A stretch of 64,000 bases of DNA, taken from the NCBI GenBank assembly GCA_965230345.1, contig CBDDKR010000002.1, forward strand, positions 372,001-436,000, read 5' to 3'. Positions within the stretch are counted from its first letter, which is position 1. Every line of letters begins with the position of its first letter. This DNA comes from JADKBO01 sp965230345 (GTDB lineage: Bacteria; Bacteroidota; Bacteroidia; Chitinophagales; Saprospiraceae). Shown piece by piece: positions 1-10,562 of this stretch. The translations under genes and the position numbers were made by a program. The notes under the pieces were generated by a model. That model worked only from the letters and a program-made list of their open reading frames with translations. It made no database searches and was not told where the DNA came from.

Positions 1-598
1 CAGGCAAATCAAAATCATATTTTTCCCTCCAATATGGATTACCTTGACCAGGCCAATATTTTACGGCATCAGGAATTGAGTCAACACTATAGTTTTCCCT
101 TAGTTCTTCCCAATCACGAACCGCCTTCTTAGCATCAATCGCTTCTACAATGAAGAATTGATCCCAATTCTTACAAATAGGAGCGTCTGTCGCACCCATT
201 TCATCCAATGGACCAGGATACCAATCGAAATTGGATGTCAAACTTCTGTAAGTTACACCAGCCAATTTTAAATTTCCTGCACGAGTTGTTCCACCTACCC
301 ATACTCCACCAGCAAAAATGGACGACACAGGTAATTCACCTTCAGCAGGCTTAGGAACGATATACAACCCTTCGTCCCTGTTCCACCAAACATCACCACC
401 AGTAGAAAGACGTGCTCGAACATTGTTGATGTCCATATCTCTTTCGGCAATACCAGGTTGACAATCCTCACGTAAGTTTGTTTTGTCCTTTTCAACATTA
501 TTCTTCTTGTTTCCATTTTTTGGTCCAACATGAGCATGTAGACCCATCGAAACAGACATCAAGAGAACAAATAAAAATGATTTATTAATTAATTTCAT
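1..598 (-). CDS. N-terminal part of a large secreted protein, cut by the window edge
   Basis: An open frame starts at the ATG at 598 and runs off the left edge with no stop, giving 199 residues. It opens with a signal peptide (MKLINKSFLFVLLMSVSMG, then LHA), followed by a hydrophilic linker rich in Asn and Lys. Motifs further on are VWWNRDEGLYIVP, FAGGVWVGG and DWYPGPLDEMG. I recall this arrangement from very large Bacteroidota surface proteins that often sit beside a TonB receptor and end in a T9SS sorting domain; the end is outside the window, so that is inference. It starts 40 bp after the receptor stop on the same strand, so the two are probably co-transcribed. The function is not recognised. 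Confidence 0.85.
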   Translation of the reverse strand, partial: MKLINKSFLFVLLMSVSMGLHAHVGPKNGNKKNNVEKDKTNLREDCQPGIAERDMDINNVRARLSTGGDVWWNRDEGLYIVPKPAEGELPVSSIFAGGVWVGGTTRAGNLKLAGVTYRSLTSNFDWYPGPLDEMGATDAPICKNWDQFFIVEAIDAKKAVRDWEELRENYSVDSIPDAVKYWPGQGNPYWREKYDFDLP

Positions 599-638
599 TT
601 GTTTAAATTTTATATTCTTAAGCTAGGCTCAAATATTA

Positions 639-3600
639 TTAAAAACTAAAGATTAATCCAAGATACATTCTTCGTGGTCTTAAATAGTTACCACCGGAAT
701 TCAATCTCCATCCATAAGCATCTGTAAATGCATCAACATTTCCACCACTTTCTGCAATGGTAGCTAATCTTGCCGCACCAAAAGAAGATGCCAAATATCC
801 ATCATCATCAGGATCACCAGAATAACTGTAAACATCTTGAACATTCTTAGTGTTCAATAAATTCTGTACTCTGAAATATACATTAGCATTAATTTTCCTT
901 CCTTCAGCTGTAGGAGATATAGTAAATCTTTTATCAATTCTTAAATCCAAATTAAATGTCCAAGGTTTTCTATTACCATTGATTGAACCAACAAATCCAG
1001 ATCCACCAAATTGAGCAGGAATTGCTCTTTGAGTATAAGGTCTTCCACTAACAGCAAGAGCTGTAAGGTTTAAACCAGCATTGGCAAACACATCGTATCC
1101 AGCAATTACAGGACCGTCATATTTATTTCCACTTTCATATCTATAATCAAAATTACCCGTAATTCTGTGTCTCTCGTCATAAGAAAGAGGGTTGATATTT
1201 CGAATTGGTCCTCTACTATTTATACCGTTTGAAGAGTTAGCATCAGAACCTGATCCTTTCGCAAACTGTAGTGTATATGTCGCAGATAGTTCAACGTTAT
1301 TTACTCTTCTTCTATCTAACTGAAATGAAAAACCTTGAGTCGTACCAAAATCCAAATTATCAAAAGCTTCATAACTATTTATTGGAGAAGGAATGTTCGC
1401 AAAGGCCTTTCTTTGGATCAAATCCTTAATTTCTCTATAATAAGCAGAAATCTTCATTGCTGTTGTCTTAGAAATCTTTTGTTGGAATCCAATTTCATAA
1501 TTGGTAGTTCTTACAGGTTTAAGATTTGAATTATTCAATACCCCTGAACTTGACGCATTTTCGAAATTGTAATAATCCAACGCCGTCATTATCGAATTTG
1601 ATGGTGGTCTCGAATACAATATATCATAATTTGCAAAGAAACCTGCATCTTCAGAAATAGGGAATGAGAATGACAATCTTGGCATTACATTAATCTGAGG
1701 CTTGTAATCATCAAATGAAGTATTGGGATCAAAGTTTGCATCTTTAATATCCAAAACCCTTTCCGTTGTCCCGTCACTTGTTTTGTAAGCAGGATAAACA
1801 ATACCACCATTAAAGACAGCATTACCATTACTTACTTGAGTTCCAGAAGAATTGTACCAAGTGTCTCCTTTTCTAAACCCAATAACATCATCACTACCAT
1901 CATCAGATACGTATACCTTATAATCGTTTCCTACAGCATCAGGCATTTCTTTACCTGTTCTTTGATAAAACTCATCTGCTGATTCGATCTCATACAATGC
2001 ATATGGATCCTTTAGAACCTTAGTATTTGCATCATAGTAATCCAATCTTACACCTAATCTAAAAATGATGTCTTTATAAGAAAACTTATCTTGAATATAA
2101 GCAGCCCCATAAATAGGTGTAAACGGTGCTACAGGGAATGCTCTTCTTCCATCTTCTCCTCTTAACTTAAAGAAGTCTTCAAAAGAAGTGTTTTCATCCG
2201 TAATGTTACCTAAGTAATCGTAACCATAATAATTAATAATTTGATTATCAATCAACTCTTGTGGTGAGAATAAATCTAAAGTAAAATCATCCGGATTTAG
2301 TGCTGAAAGGTTAACATATTCGTTATTTGCCACACCTCCCATTCTCTTTCTAATCTCATAAAAGAATCGATCGTTTTCATCCAATACATGATTAGGACAA
2401 TTTATCATAACTGTATCTCCTTCAGGAGTGACATGAGGCATAACACAATCAGGATCTACTCCTTGAATGTTATTATTCACCATAGTTTCAGCGATTCTCC
2501 ATAATCCAAATGGGGCTAAACTAAACTCTCTTTCTACACGTTGCTCATAAATCAATCCCATCTGGATACTGTGACGACCTTTTTCCGAAGATCCAGGAAC
2601 GATATCAAATCCAGTACTCAAGTTCACTGTATATAGATCATCTTGAGATCTTCTATAGTTATTATAAACCTGTCCAACATTTACGAATAAGTTATTCCAA
2701 ATCGCAGAATTAGCTGAATTTAAAATACCATTATTTTGGTTGTACTTAGCTAATACCGCATTTTGAGTACCTGGTATAAATTCTCCATCTATGGGATTAT
2801 AACCTAAAAAGGTATCCTGGCCCGTTTCAGGATTTACTCCAAATGTAGGATTCCATACTCTTTCGGTATGTCCTAAATATCCATAATGACCTAAGTTTCC
2901 ACCATGACGAGCGTCTTCTCTTTTTTCATTACTTCTTTCAAATCCAGCTTGTATTGTATACTGGAAGTTCTGAAAATTAGAAACTGTCTTATCTTCATCA
3001 GACGAATCTGAGCCTCCAAAGCTCTGCTTCCCTAATTTGTGTCTAAACCTGAAATTCAAACGATATCTACTATCTTTTTCGAAAGGATTGTTATTCCAGT
3101 TAAACATATACCAAGAATGTCTATTGTTGTTGATGTTATTATTTCTTGGAGTAAATTGATCGTTTTCATTGATGTAATTACCTGAAAAGGAGATATCAAT
3201 ATTATCATTTATTCGACCATCAATTTTTGCAGTAATATTATATTCTTTATCTGCATCGTTTGGACGAGCATTTCTTGATCCCCCAATATCTGCATCCGTT
3301 AAAGTTTGAGCAGTTGGGATCTCAGAAAATCCAGAAGTTGTCAGAGGATTTTCTTCCAATCTTTCAATTACAGACATAGGTGCTCTATATACTCCAATTG
3401 CTGAAGGATTACTATCATCGATATCCGTATATTGACCTGAAAGTCTGAATCCAAGAATTGACTTACCTTTCCTCTTAAGTATAGGCCCACTGACATAGGC
3501 ACTTAGTAGGTTATATCCAAATCCATCTAAAAACTCAGATGTCTCCAAATCAACACCTCCACTATACTGTTCTGAAGGACCTTTAGACGTTAAAGAGATT

Positions 3601-4241
3601 ACCCCACCAGTAACATCACCGTACTTTGCCTCAATACCTCCTGTCAATACCTGAAGTTGGTCAACTTCCGATTGAGGAATCGTTCCAAAAGATCTAATTC
3701 CGTCAATAAAATAGACTGTCTCATTAGATCTAGAACCTCTAATTGACAGTTCTTCACCATCTTGGGCAGAGACACCAGCTGCTATAGCAGCAATATCGCC
3801 AATTGCTTTCACCCCTAACGATGCAATCTTTTTAGCTGACATCGTCGTACCAGTAGAAGTGTTATCCACATCTACAAGAGGTGCTTTATAAGCAACAATT
3901 TCAATTCCTTCAATAATTTCGCCTTCTTCTGTTAAAGCAAAATTAAGTCGTGTAGTTTGTCCTGCCTTTAGCAAAACACCGGTTTGCTTAAGGTCAGCAA
4001 ATCCAACATACTGTGCTACCACATCATAGGTACCAGGTTCTAAATTACCAACGTAGTAATTCCCATCAAAATCACTTTCGGCACCTGTAATCAAGACATC
4101 ATTTTTGTACAAGGCAATGGTACCGAAAATAATTGGCTCACCTGTAGCCTTTTCGGTCATTTTCCCTTCCAAAGATGTCTGAGCAAAGGATGCCCCTACA
4201 AAGAGAAATAATGTAACAATACTGAGTAAGAGTTTTTTCAT
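639..4241 (-). CDS. TonB-dependent outer-membrane receptor
   Basis: This 1200-residue protein is a TonB-dependent receptor of the outer membrane. The start is placed at the Met of MKKLLLSIVTLFLFVGASFAQ because it begins a clean signal peptide; the frame is open 63 bases further upstream without adding a plausible leader. Residues about 22-105 form a carboxypeptidase-regulatory-like domain (PGTYDVVAQYVGF). A plug follows, with LSIRGSRSNETVYFIDGI and LTGGIEAKYGDVTGGVISLTS. The rest has the alternating strands of a 22-stranded barrel and ends in Phe (YLGLIFSF). No SusD-like partner is adjacent. The next gene is the large secreted protein at the left edge, a possible surface partner. The substrate cannot be told from sequence. 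Confidence 0.93.
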   Translation of the reverse strand: MKKLLLSIVTLFLFVGASFAQTSLEGKMTEKATGEPIIFGTIALYKNDVLITGAESDFDGNYYVGNLEPGTYDVVAQYVGFADLKQTGVLLKAGQTTRLNFALTEEGEIIEGIEIVAYKAPLVDVDNTSTGTTMSAKKIASLGVKAIGDIAAIAAGVSAQDGEELSIRGSRSNETVYFIDGIRSFGTIPQSEVDQLQVLTGGIEAKYGDVTGGVISLTSKGPSEQYSGGVDLETSEFLDGFGYNLLSAYVSGPILKRKGKSILGFRLSGQYTDIDDSNPSAIGVYRAPMSVIERLEENPLTTSGFSEIPTAQTLTDADIGGSRNARPNDADKEYNITAKIDGRINDNIDISFSGNYINENDQFTPRNNNINNNRHSWYMFNWNNNPFEKDSRYRLNFRFRHKLGKQSFGGSDSSDEDKTVSNFQNFQYTIQAGFERSNEKREDARHGGNLGHYGYLGHTERVWNPTFGVNPETGQDTFLGYNPIDGEFIPGTQNAVLAKYNQNNGILNSANSAIWNNLFVNVGQVYNNYRRSQDDLYTVNLSTGFDIVPGSSEKGRHSIQMGLIYEQRVEREFSLAPFGLWRIAETMVNNNIQGVDPDCVMPHVTPEGDTVMINCPNHVLDENDRFFYEIRKRMGGVANNEYVNLSALNPDDFTLDLFSPQELIDNQIINYYGYDYLGNITDENTSFEDFFKLRGEDGRRAFPVAPFTPIYGAAYIQDKFSYKDIIFRLGVRLDYYDANTKVLKDPYALYEIESADEFYQRTGKEMPDAVGNDYKVYVSDDGSDDVIGFRKGDTWYNSSGTQVSNGNAVFNGGIVYPAYKTSDGTTERVLDIKDANFDPNTSFDDYKPQINVMPRLSFSFPISEDAGFFANYDILYSRPPSNSIMTALDYYNFENASSSGVLNNSNLKPVRTTNYEIGFQQKISKTTAMKISAYYREIKDLIQRKAFANIPSPINSYEAFDNLDFGTTQGFSFQLDRRRVNNVELSATYTLQFAKGSGSDANSSNGINSRGPIRNINPLSYDERHRITGNFDYRYESGNKYDGPVIAGYDVFANAGLNLTALAVSGRPYTQRAIPAQFGGSGFVGSINGNRKPWTFNLDLRIDKRFTISPTAEGRKINANVYFRVQNLLNTKNVQDVYSYSGDPDDDGYLASSFGAARLATIAESGGNVDAFTDAYGWRLNSGGNYLRPRRMYLGLIFSF

Positions 4242-4433
4242 ATGATTGTTATTTACAATTATAAACATATTAAAACAAGATAATATCCGTTCATTTAAAA
4301 CCAAATTTTAAGCTTTAAAATCGACGAAATCAGGTTGCAATGATAACAAAATATTATATAAGTTAAAATTTTTCACAAGGTTACTGTTAACAATTTATTA
4401 AAAAATGTCTGCCATGATGCTTACATACAAAAC

Positions 4434-5372
4434 TTATTGTAACCGTCCAATTTTTTCCAATACAATTCTAGCTATTTTCTCCAATGATTCATGGGTCCAA
4501 CCTGCTACATGAGGACTTACAATTACGTTTTCGAATTCAAACAATTCCTTGTACATAGAATATTCTTCTGCGCTATATGTTTCGGGTTTTTCGTTTTCAA
4601 AAACATCTAAGCAAGCCCCACCTACTTTACCAGATTTAAGTGCATCAATTAGTGCCTGTGTATTGATAACATTTCCTCTACTCGTATTCACTAATATCAC
4701 TTTATCTTTACATCCATCGATAAACTCCTTATCGACATAATCTTTGGTGTACTTCGTTAACGGTAGGTGAAAGGTAATAACATCTGAGTACTTCAAAATG
4801 TCTTTTCTATCAACTCTCCTAAATTCCGTTGGAATTTGCCCAGCCAATCCATTTGAAATGTCGTGATAAATAATATTCATTCCCCAATTGGCTAGTTTTA
4901 GCGCCATTCTCGTCCCAGTATTTCCAAATCCCACAATACCCAAAGTTTTCCCCATAAGCTCGACACCCCTATTCATTTCTCTTTTCCACTCAAAAGATTT
5001 TACTTGTGAGTTGGATTGAATAAGATTGTTCTTTAAACAAAGCAACATTCCAATCGCATGCTCCGCCACGGCATCTCTATTCCCTTCGGGTGAATTAATT
5101 ACAGACACTCCCTTAACCCTTGCATAATCACAATCTATTATTTCTAATCCGGAGCCTAATCGCGCAATAAACGACAACTTTTTTCCTGCATCTATCATAA
5201 CTTTATCCATAATAATTTTACTATTAATTACTATGCCATCCAATTCGGAAATCTTACTTGGTAGATTTGACAACGTGACAGACGTATCGTATTCAACATC
5301 AAATCCCATCTCTTCTAATCCATCAATTAATAAGGGGTGTACCCTATTTGTAATCAGTACTTTTTTCTTCAT
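4434..5372 (-). CDS. D-isomer-specific 2-hydroxyacid dehydrogenase
   Basis: A 312-residue NAD-dependent oxidoreductase of the D-3-phosphoglycerate dehydrogenase family, cytoplasmic. The Rossmann motif GIVGFGNTG lies near residues 145-153. The catalytic triad is recognisable as Arg232 (NTSRGNVIN), Glu261 (DVFENEKP) and His288 (SPHVAGW). It lacks the C-terminal ACT domain of long SerA proteins, so serine biosynthesis is possible but not certain; glyoxylate, hydroxypyruvate or another 2-ketoacid are alternatives. It is preceded by the terminator of the upstream HYR gene, so it is probably transcribed alone. Confidence 0.9.
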   Translation of the reverse strand: MKKKVLITNRVHPLLIDGLEEMGFDVEYDTSVTLSNLPSKISELDGIVINSKIIMDKVMIDAGKKLSFIARLGSGLEIIDCDYARVKGVSVINSPEGNRDAVAEHAIGMLLCLKNNLIQSNSQVKSFEWKREMNRGVELMGKTLGIVGFGNTGTRMALKLANWGMNIIYHDISNGLAGQIPTEFRRVDRKDILKYSDVITFHLPLTKYTKDYVDKEFIDGCKDKVILVNTSRGNVINTQALIDALKSGKVGGACLDVFENEKPETYSAEEYSMYKELFEFENVIVSPHVAGWTHESLEKIARIVLEKIGRLQ

Positions 5373-5408
5373 ATCAAATTATTAAAACAAAAATAGCACT
5401 TATATAAA

Positions 5409-5444
5409 ACACAGAAGCCCTTACTTTCGTAAGAGCTTCTGTGT
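5409..5444 (-). terminator. Intrinsic terminator of the 1362-residue HYR gene
   Basis: A 10-bp perfect stem (acacagaagc at 5409-5418 with gcttctgtgt at 5435-5444) encloses a second short stem (ttac/gtaa). Read on the minus strand it is followed by TTTTATAT. It lies 59 bp after the stop of the upstream minus-strand gene and before the start of the dehydrogenase. Confidence 0.75.
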
Positions 5445-5502
5445 CGATTAAAAACCTCTATTTCTTATGCATACCAATGCAGTAAGTCTTAGATTCTCAT
5501 CA

Positions 5503-8500
5503 CTATTTAACTACTACCATTTTCCGAACTACTTGACCAAATTTAGATTTTACTGAGTAGGTCAAAACACCTGTCACACCCAATTGATCACTGTCAATGA
5601 TTAGAGTATTGTACCCTTTAGTCATTTCTTCTATCTTACTGTATATCACCCTTCCACTTACATCGTAGACACTCAATTCAACATCGGCATCCTGTCCCAA
5701 TTCAACTTCAATTGAAGAAACTCCACTAAACGGGTTCGGCGCATTCTGAGCAACATTAAATATACCTTCCGTTGTTGATCGCCTTACCTCCAATTTGATA
5801 TCCTCTCTGTTGAATGACTCATTATACACTTCCGTATTCAACATTGTATTATTTAAACTTAGCGCATTTTTAATGTTACCATAACCTTTTGCCTTCACAA
5901 ATAGTGTAAACAACACTTCATCTGGCTCAACTTCAAGTCCCTCAACATTGGTCCAACTTGTTGCGATATCACCTTCAAACACTTTTGTCAAACCTATGTG
6001 ACTTTCATTCATATCTAATGCACCTGCCTCAATTCCTAAAAACTCCAAAGAAGGATTTAAATTAATGGATTTTTGCAACCCATATAAGAAATACTCTTCC
6101 GCTGCGTAAAACTCTATCTTAAGGATTTCTCCTGGTTCGTAATCTTGGTTATCAACCACTAATTGCAATGGATTGGCTGACCTAGGCGTAGATTTTTCTG
6201 AATTGACATTGGTTACAGCAGAGAAATCAACATCACCTATTTTAATCCCTTTGAAATTATATACCTTATTGTTAATCTCACTACCCTTTACAAGAATCTG
6301 TTCAGTTAACGGCCAAGGAGCATTTTCATTTTCAGGAATCACACTTCTATCTACAAATTTCCAGGATGTATTGTCATCAAACTTATTATTAATACCCAAA
6401 ATTAATTTACGTAACGCCACTAAGTCCGATGAAGACACTTTACCATTATTATTGACATCAGCTGCAATTAATTTATCCGATGATTCAAATCGAGCGATAT
6501 CCAATATATGTCTTTGTATGAAGACTAAATCTAAAGTTGAAACCCCATTCAGATGATCATCATTCTTAAGTCCACTAATGACATACGATTTCAAAGGATC
6601 AACCCCATACATTTCGAACTCGCCCTGATCATTAGTCATTGAACTTACGGATTCATTGTTATCAATACTCGATAAACTTACTTCTACACCACTCATATTG
6701 TCATCCAAGGTTGAAGTAATTCTTCCAGAGACCCTATTTGTACCCTCACATGCCTCAGTTCCTGGTTGGATGTCTATTTGTACAGAGCAAAAATCTTGAT
6801 TACCCGCTGCATCCGTTACCCACATTTCTATTTCGTTAACTCCAAGGTCATCACAAGTAAATGTTTTATTCTGGTCGAATTTGTTACTAGAAAAAGAAAA
6901 GATTAAATCACCTGGACAATTATCAAATGATCCATGATCAAAATCTGAAGCCCATATTTCTACCATCTCCGAAGATGGCATAACCACTGTAGATATTTCT
7001 GTCAAACAATATGGTGTTGGTTCCTTACAATCTTCCACTGTAAGTATGAATTCACAATCTGTTCTATTTCCACAACCATCTGATACTTCTACATCAATTT
7101 TATGTTTACCTAGTGGATAATTGCCACTTAAATCAAATTCTGCTCCGGGTCTATCGTTTGTGCCATTATTATCGATATCAATTATATACAAGAATTTTAG
7201 TTGATCTTCAGGAGTACAATCATCCGTTGCAGGAGTAAACAATTCAATATCTCCTGTACAGTCCTCTTCATACGCACATACAGTAATATCCTGACAAGAT
7301 TCAAATTCTGGAGCTACTGTATTGTGTAATTTGATCACTTGTACATAGGTATACAATCCATATCCTGTATTATCATCAAAAGTACACCAATCAATTACAG
7401 TCCAAGTTCTTAATATCTTTAAACATACACTGTCCACATAATGGAATACTTCATCATCATATTCAGAAGCAACTAAGCTGCATTCGTCATTTGACCAAGT
7501 TGGCCAACCCGTTTCATCTGGATGAGTATCTAGATCAGAACAACCCGTCAACTCAACATCTTTCACTGTATTCCAATTAATATCGTCGTATTCGAATGGA
7601 GTAAAGTCCTCAATCAAAATAGTATGTGTACAAGTACTCATCTGATCTGACTTATCTGTAGCTTTATAAGTCCTAGTAATTCTACCTGTATGACACTGAT
7701 CGATATTAACGCTTTCATTCAGCAATTCAACTTCCACTCCAGGACAATTGTCCACAGCAGTAGCCATTCCACCTGTCAAATCTATGTCATGTGGATCCTC
7801 ACAAGAAATCACCAAATCATCAGGACATGTAATTATTGGTTCAGCCTTGTCTTGTACTGTAACATTTACCATACAAGTATTCGAATTACCTGAACCATCT
7901 GTAACCCTCAGCTGAACCATCAATTCTTCTCCAATATCATCACAACAAAAAATTGTAGACTCATCAAAAGCAGTACCGATACCGCAACCACTGTTCATTC
8001 TTGCCACTTCGTAGTATATTTCACCACAGTTATCATACGAACCATCATCAAATGTTGTAGCAAAAACCTGAGCAAAATCAACAGTTGTCAAGCCCACTAC
8101 TGTATTTTGATCACAAACTGGGATTGGGGCTATTTGATCTTCAACATCTACCTCTGTAAAACACTCAGTAGAATTCCCACATCCATCAAAAACCTCAAAT
8201 TTAATCCAAGTTCTTCCTAGTGGTAAGTCTCTTATGATGTATTCACCATTCACTAATTCCACATTATCTTGAATATACTCACCATCTACAGGAGGTTCGC
8301 CATTAGAATTAGCCAACAAATAATATACTTCAAAATATGTACTATCAGAGCACTCAAATATTATAGTTGGAGGAGTAACTTTATAATCAGCCAGACATTC
8401 GTAAGGTCTAACCAATACTGTATCTAGCGCACCAACACTACATGTTACTACAGGACCATATTGATCCAATACTTTAAGAATCTGAATGTCACTTTCTATT

Positions 8501-9591
8501 TCTCCTGTACACCAATCTAATACTATCCACTCTCGTAACACCTTAAAGCTTTCATCACAGATATCTATCCTTGTATCCGTATACGTAGCATTTATTTTAC
8601 AAACATTGTTCGTAGCGAAGATTTCATGACCGTTCAATATTGGCCTTCCTGTCTCTTCTACATCAGGATACCCATTTCCATTTAAATCCCAAACTGGATC
8701 ATTTTCACAAGTCAAAACATCGTCTTCAACATCATCCTTACTATTTGGGAAGATCACATCACTGATATCTTCAAACTCATAATAAATATAGTATGTACAC
8801 ACCTCAGATTCATTTCCCCAGTCATCTTCACTGATGTATTGGAGAGTTCTAACTCCAGCGTAATTAGAATTACATTCCTCCATCTCTAACTTATTGTAGA
8901 TCTCACGAGCGGATACACTTAAGTCACAGTTATCATAAGCCAATGGTGGGGAAAATGTAACTGCATCTGCAAAACATGAAATCGTTACATTATCAGGACA
9001 ATCAATGATTGGCCCCATCTTATCTTCCAGTGTTATATAACCCCAACAACTATTCAAACTACAATCATGATCAACTGTTACTTCAACAGTCTGATGAATG
9101 TAATCCGAACCTTGTAACATATGAGGTAGCTCCTGCCCGCTCATATCTCGTACAGTAATCGAAAAGGATTCATTTGGGTAAGGTTGAGCTTCTAGAATCA
9201 TATCCGCAGTAATCTCAAGCGTACATTCATCGTTTAAGCTTAAATTTACCAAGTCATTGCATGTCAAAGAAGTTACTTCTTCAATATGCAATTGTACTTG
9301 CGCATTTTGGCTACAGCCAGAAGCATCGGTCTCGGTCAACACTAATGTAAACACACCATGAGTCGTATCAGGTAATTGAATCGATACTTCTCCATCTATA
9401 GGAGCCAATACTGTAGCTTCACCCGAAACGACCCACACGTAATCGTGGTCTGCGAAAAAGCTATCTACACTTATTTCCAATAAATCTCCTCCACACCCAT
9501 AAAAATCTCCAATGATTTCAGGAGTGGGACATTGGGCATAGGATAATTGGAATCCCATTAAACATAATAATGTAAAAAATAAATGCTTCAT
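5503..9591 (-). CDS. Giant HYR/dockerin-like protein with T9SS type A sorting domain
   Basis: A 1362-residue exported protein. The signal peptide is MKHLFFTLLCLMGFQLSYAQ. The body holds repeated Ig-like HYR modules, seen as recurring CPDDLVISC / CPDNVTISC starts and IEDF- or VEDQ-type ends. Interspersed are two copies (near residues 350 and 740) of a Cys-rich unit ending LREWIVLDWC or LRTWTVIDWC. Around residues 1010-1065 there are two dockerin-type-I-like calcium loops (ADVNNNGKVSSSDLVALRK). The C-terminus (NAPNPFSG ... KMVVVK) is a T9SS type A sorting domain, so the protein should cross the outer membrane and be anchored or released. The role is probably adhesive or structural. A shorter relative lies at 40728-42938. 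Confidence 0.93.
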   Translation of the reverse strand: MKHLFFTLLCLMGFQLSYAQCPTPEIIGDFYGCGGDLLEISVDSFFADHDYVWVVSGEATVLAPIDGEVSIQLPDTTHGVFTLVLTETDASGCSQNAQVQLHIEEVTSLTCNDLVNLSLNDECTLEITADMILEAQPYPNESFSITVRDMSGQELPHMLQGSDYIHQTVEVTVDHDCSLNSCWGYITLEDKMGPIIDCPDNVTISCFADAVTFSPPLAYDNCDLSVSAREIYNKLEMEECNSNYAGVRTLQYISEDDWGNESEVCTYYIYYEFEDISDVIFPNSKDDVEDDVLTCENDPVWDLNGNGYPDVEETGRPILNGHEIFATNNVCKINATYTDTRIDICDESFKVLREWIVLDWCTGEIESDIQILKVLDQYGPVVTCSVGALDTVLVRPYECLADYKVTPPTIIFECSDSTYFEVYYLLANSNGEPPVDGEYIQDNVELVNGEYIIRDLPLGRTWIKFEVFDGCGNSTECFTEVDVEDQIAPIPVCDQNTVVGLTTVDFAQVFATTFDDGSYDNCGEIYYEVARMNSGCGIGTAFDESTIFCCDDIGEELMVQLRVTDGSGNSNTCMVNVTVQDKAEPIITCPDDLVISCEDPHDIDLTGGMATAVDNCPGVEVELLNESVNIDQCHTGRITRTYKATDKSDQMSTCTHTILIEDFTPFEYDDINWNTVKDVELTGCSDLDTHPDETGWPTWSNDECSLVASEYDDEVFHYVDSVCLKILRTWTVIDWCTFDDNTGYGLYTYVQVIKLHNTVAPEFESCQDITVCAYEEDCTGDIELFTPATDDCTPEDQLKFLYIIDIDNNGTNDRPGAEFDLSGNYPLGKHKIDVEVSDGCGNRTDCEFILTVEDCKEPTPYCLTEISTVVMPSSEMVEIWASDFDHGSFDNCPGDLIFSFSSNKFDQNKTFTCDDLGVNEIEMWVTDAAGNQDFCSVQIDIQPGTEACEGTNRVSGRITSTLDDNMSGVEVSLSSIDNNESVSSMTNDQGEFEMYGVDPLKSYVISGLKNDDHLNGVSTLDLVFIQRHILDIARFESSDKLIAADVNNNGKVSSSDLVALRKLILGINNKFDDNTSWKFVDRSVIPENENAPWPLTEQILVKGSEINNKVYNFKGIKIGDVDFSAVTNVNSEKSTPRSANPLQLVVDNQDYEPGEILKIEFYAAEEYFLYGLQKSINLNPSLEFLGIEAGALDMNESHIGLTKVFEGDIATSWTNVEGLEVEPDEVLFTLFVKAKGYGNIKNALSLNNTMLNTEVYNESFNREDIKLEVRRSTTEGIFNVAQNAPNPFSGVSSIEVELGQDADVELSVYDVSGRVIYSKIEEMTKGYNTLIIDSDQLGVTGVLTYSVKSKFGQVVRKMVVVK

Positions 9592-9803
9592 AAATTATTT
9601 TTTGATAGTTGTCAGTCTTATTATTTAAGAATTACACTTCTTACCAACTATATGAAGCACATATCATACCAAACTTTAATATTTAGAAGCTACGATATAA
9701 CAAACCACAGCAAAACACAATGTATTAAACTGATAAACAACAATTTAAACTAATTAAAATAAACATATTTAAAATTAAATATATTTATACCAAAACCAAT
9801 AAA

Positions 9804-10361
9804 CTACTTTGTCCTATTTGGATTGTCTTTTACAAAAGATGCCCACCCTTTGTATTTCTTGGTTGTATTAACCGCACTCCCAATTTGATTAAAATGGGTC
9901 ATAGCTACAGCCAATGCATCTGTAGCATCCAAGTATTTACTTGAAACTTTGACTTTTAGTATATGCTCAAGCATTGATGCTACTTGTTCTTTTGACGCAT
10001 TTCCATTTCCAGTGATTGATAACTTTATCTTCTTAGGCGCGTATTCAAAAATTTCGAGACCCATAGTAATTCCTGCAGCCATTGCAACACCTTGTGCACG
10101 CCCAAGTTTCAACATACTTTGAACATTCTTTCCATAAAAAGGAGCCTCAACTGCCATGTATTTCGGTAAATAGGTTTCAATTATCTCTTGGAGTTGAAGG
10201 AATATTTCACGCAGTTTCTCATGATGCTCCTTGTGTTTTTGAAGCTTTATTACGCCAAAAGTAGATATTGTAGTTTGTCTTCCTTTAACTTCCATTACTG
10301 CATAACCTAATACATTAGTACCTGGATCTACTCCTAATATTTTATAATTACCTTTATCCAA
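9804..10361 (-). CDS. ruvC: RuvC Holliday-junction endonuclease
   Basis: A 185-residue crossover junction endodeoxyribonuclease, the resolvase that cuts Holliday junctions with RuvAB. The RNase H fold signature is complete: Asp12 in ILGVDPGTNVLGY, Glu72 in AVEAPFYGKN, and Asp145 plus Asp148 in YLDATDALAVAM. Length and order of motifs match the family. It is not next to ruvA or ruvB. A TAnnTTTG promoter box sits just upstream, so it is probably a single-gene unit. Confidence 0.95.
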   Translation of the reverse strand: MDKGNYKILGVDPGTNVLGYAVMEVKGRQTTISTFGVIKLQKHKEHHEKLREIFLQLQEIIETYLPKYMAVEAPFYGKNVQSMLKLGRAQGVAMAAGITMGLEIFEYAPKKIKLSITGNGNASKEQVASMLEHILKVKVSSKYLDATDALAVAMTHFNQIGSAVNTTKKYKGWASFVKDNPNRTK

Positions 10362-10386
10362 TTCGTAAGTTGTACATTAATACGCA

Positions 10387-10394
10387 CAAATATA
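10387..10394 (-). promoter_or_regulatory. Bacteroidota -7 box in front of ruvC
   Basis: Read on the minus strand the sequence is TATATTTG, an exact match to TAnnTTTG. It ends 25 bases before the ruvC start codon. No good -33 TTTG was found at the usual spacing. Confidence 0.5.
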
Positions 10395-10562
10395 GGACGA
10401 TTGCCTTCAAGAATGAAATGCATAGATTTTTGACGGTTGTAGTTATAAAAACTTAAAAGCATTCTAAACATCCTAAGCCTTACATTAATCTCAACTTATT
10501 GACAATTCTTAAACTAATCAAAATCGCCTGCGCGATAATTAATCTGATTCATTTTCTAATAA

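Noticed and set aside
295..537. 80-codon minus-strand frame
   Set aside because: It is an out-of-frame shadow of the signal-peptide-bearing gene that starts at 598.
6173..6556. 127-codon open frame on the plus strand
   Set aside because: It lies wholly inside the HYR/T9SS gene on the other strand, has no family resemblance and a Ser/Leu-rich composition typical of an antisense shadow.
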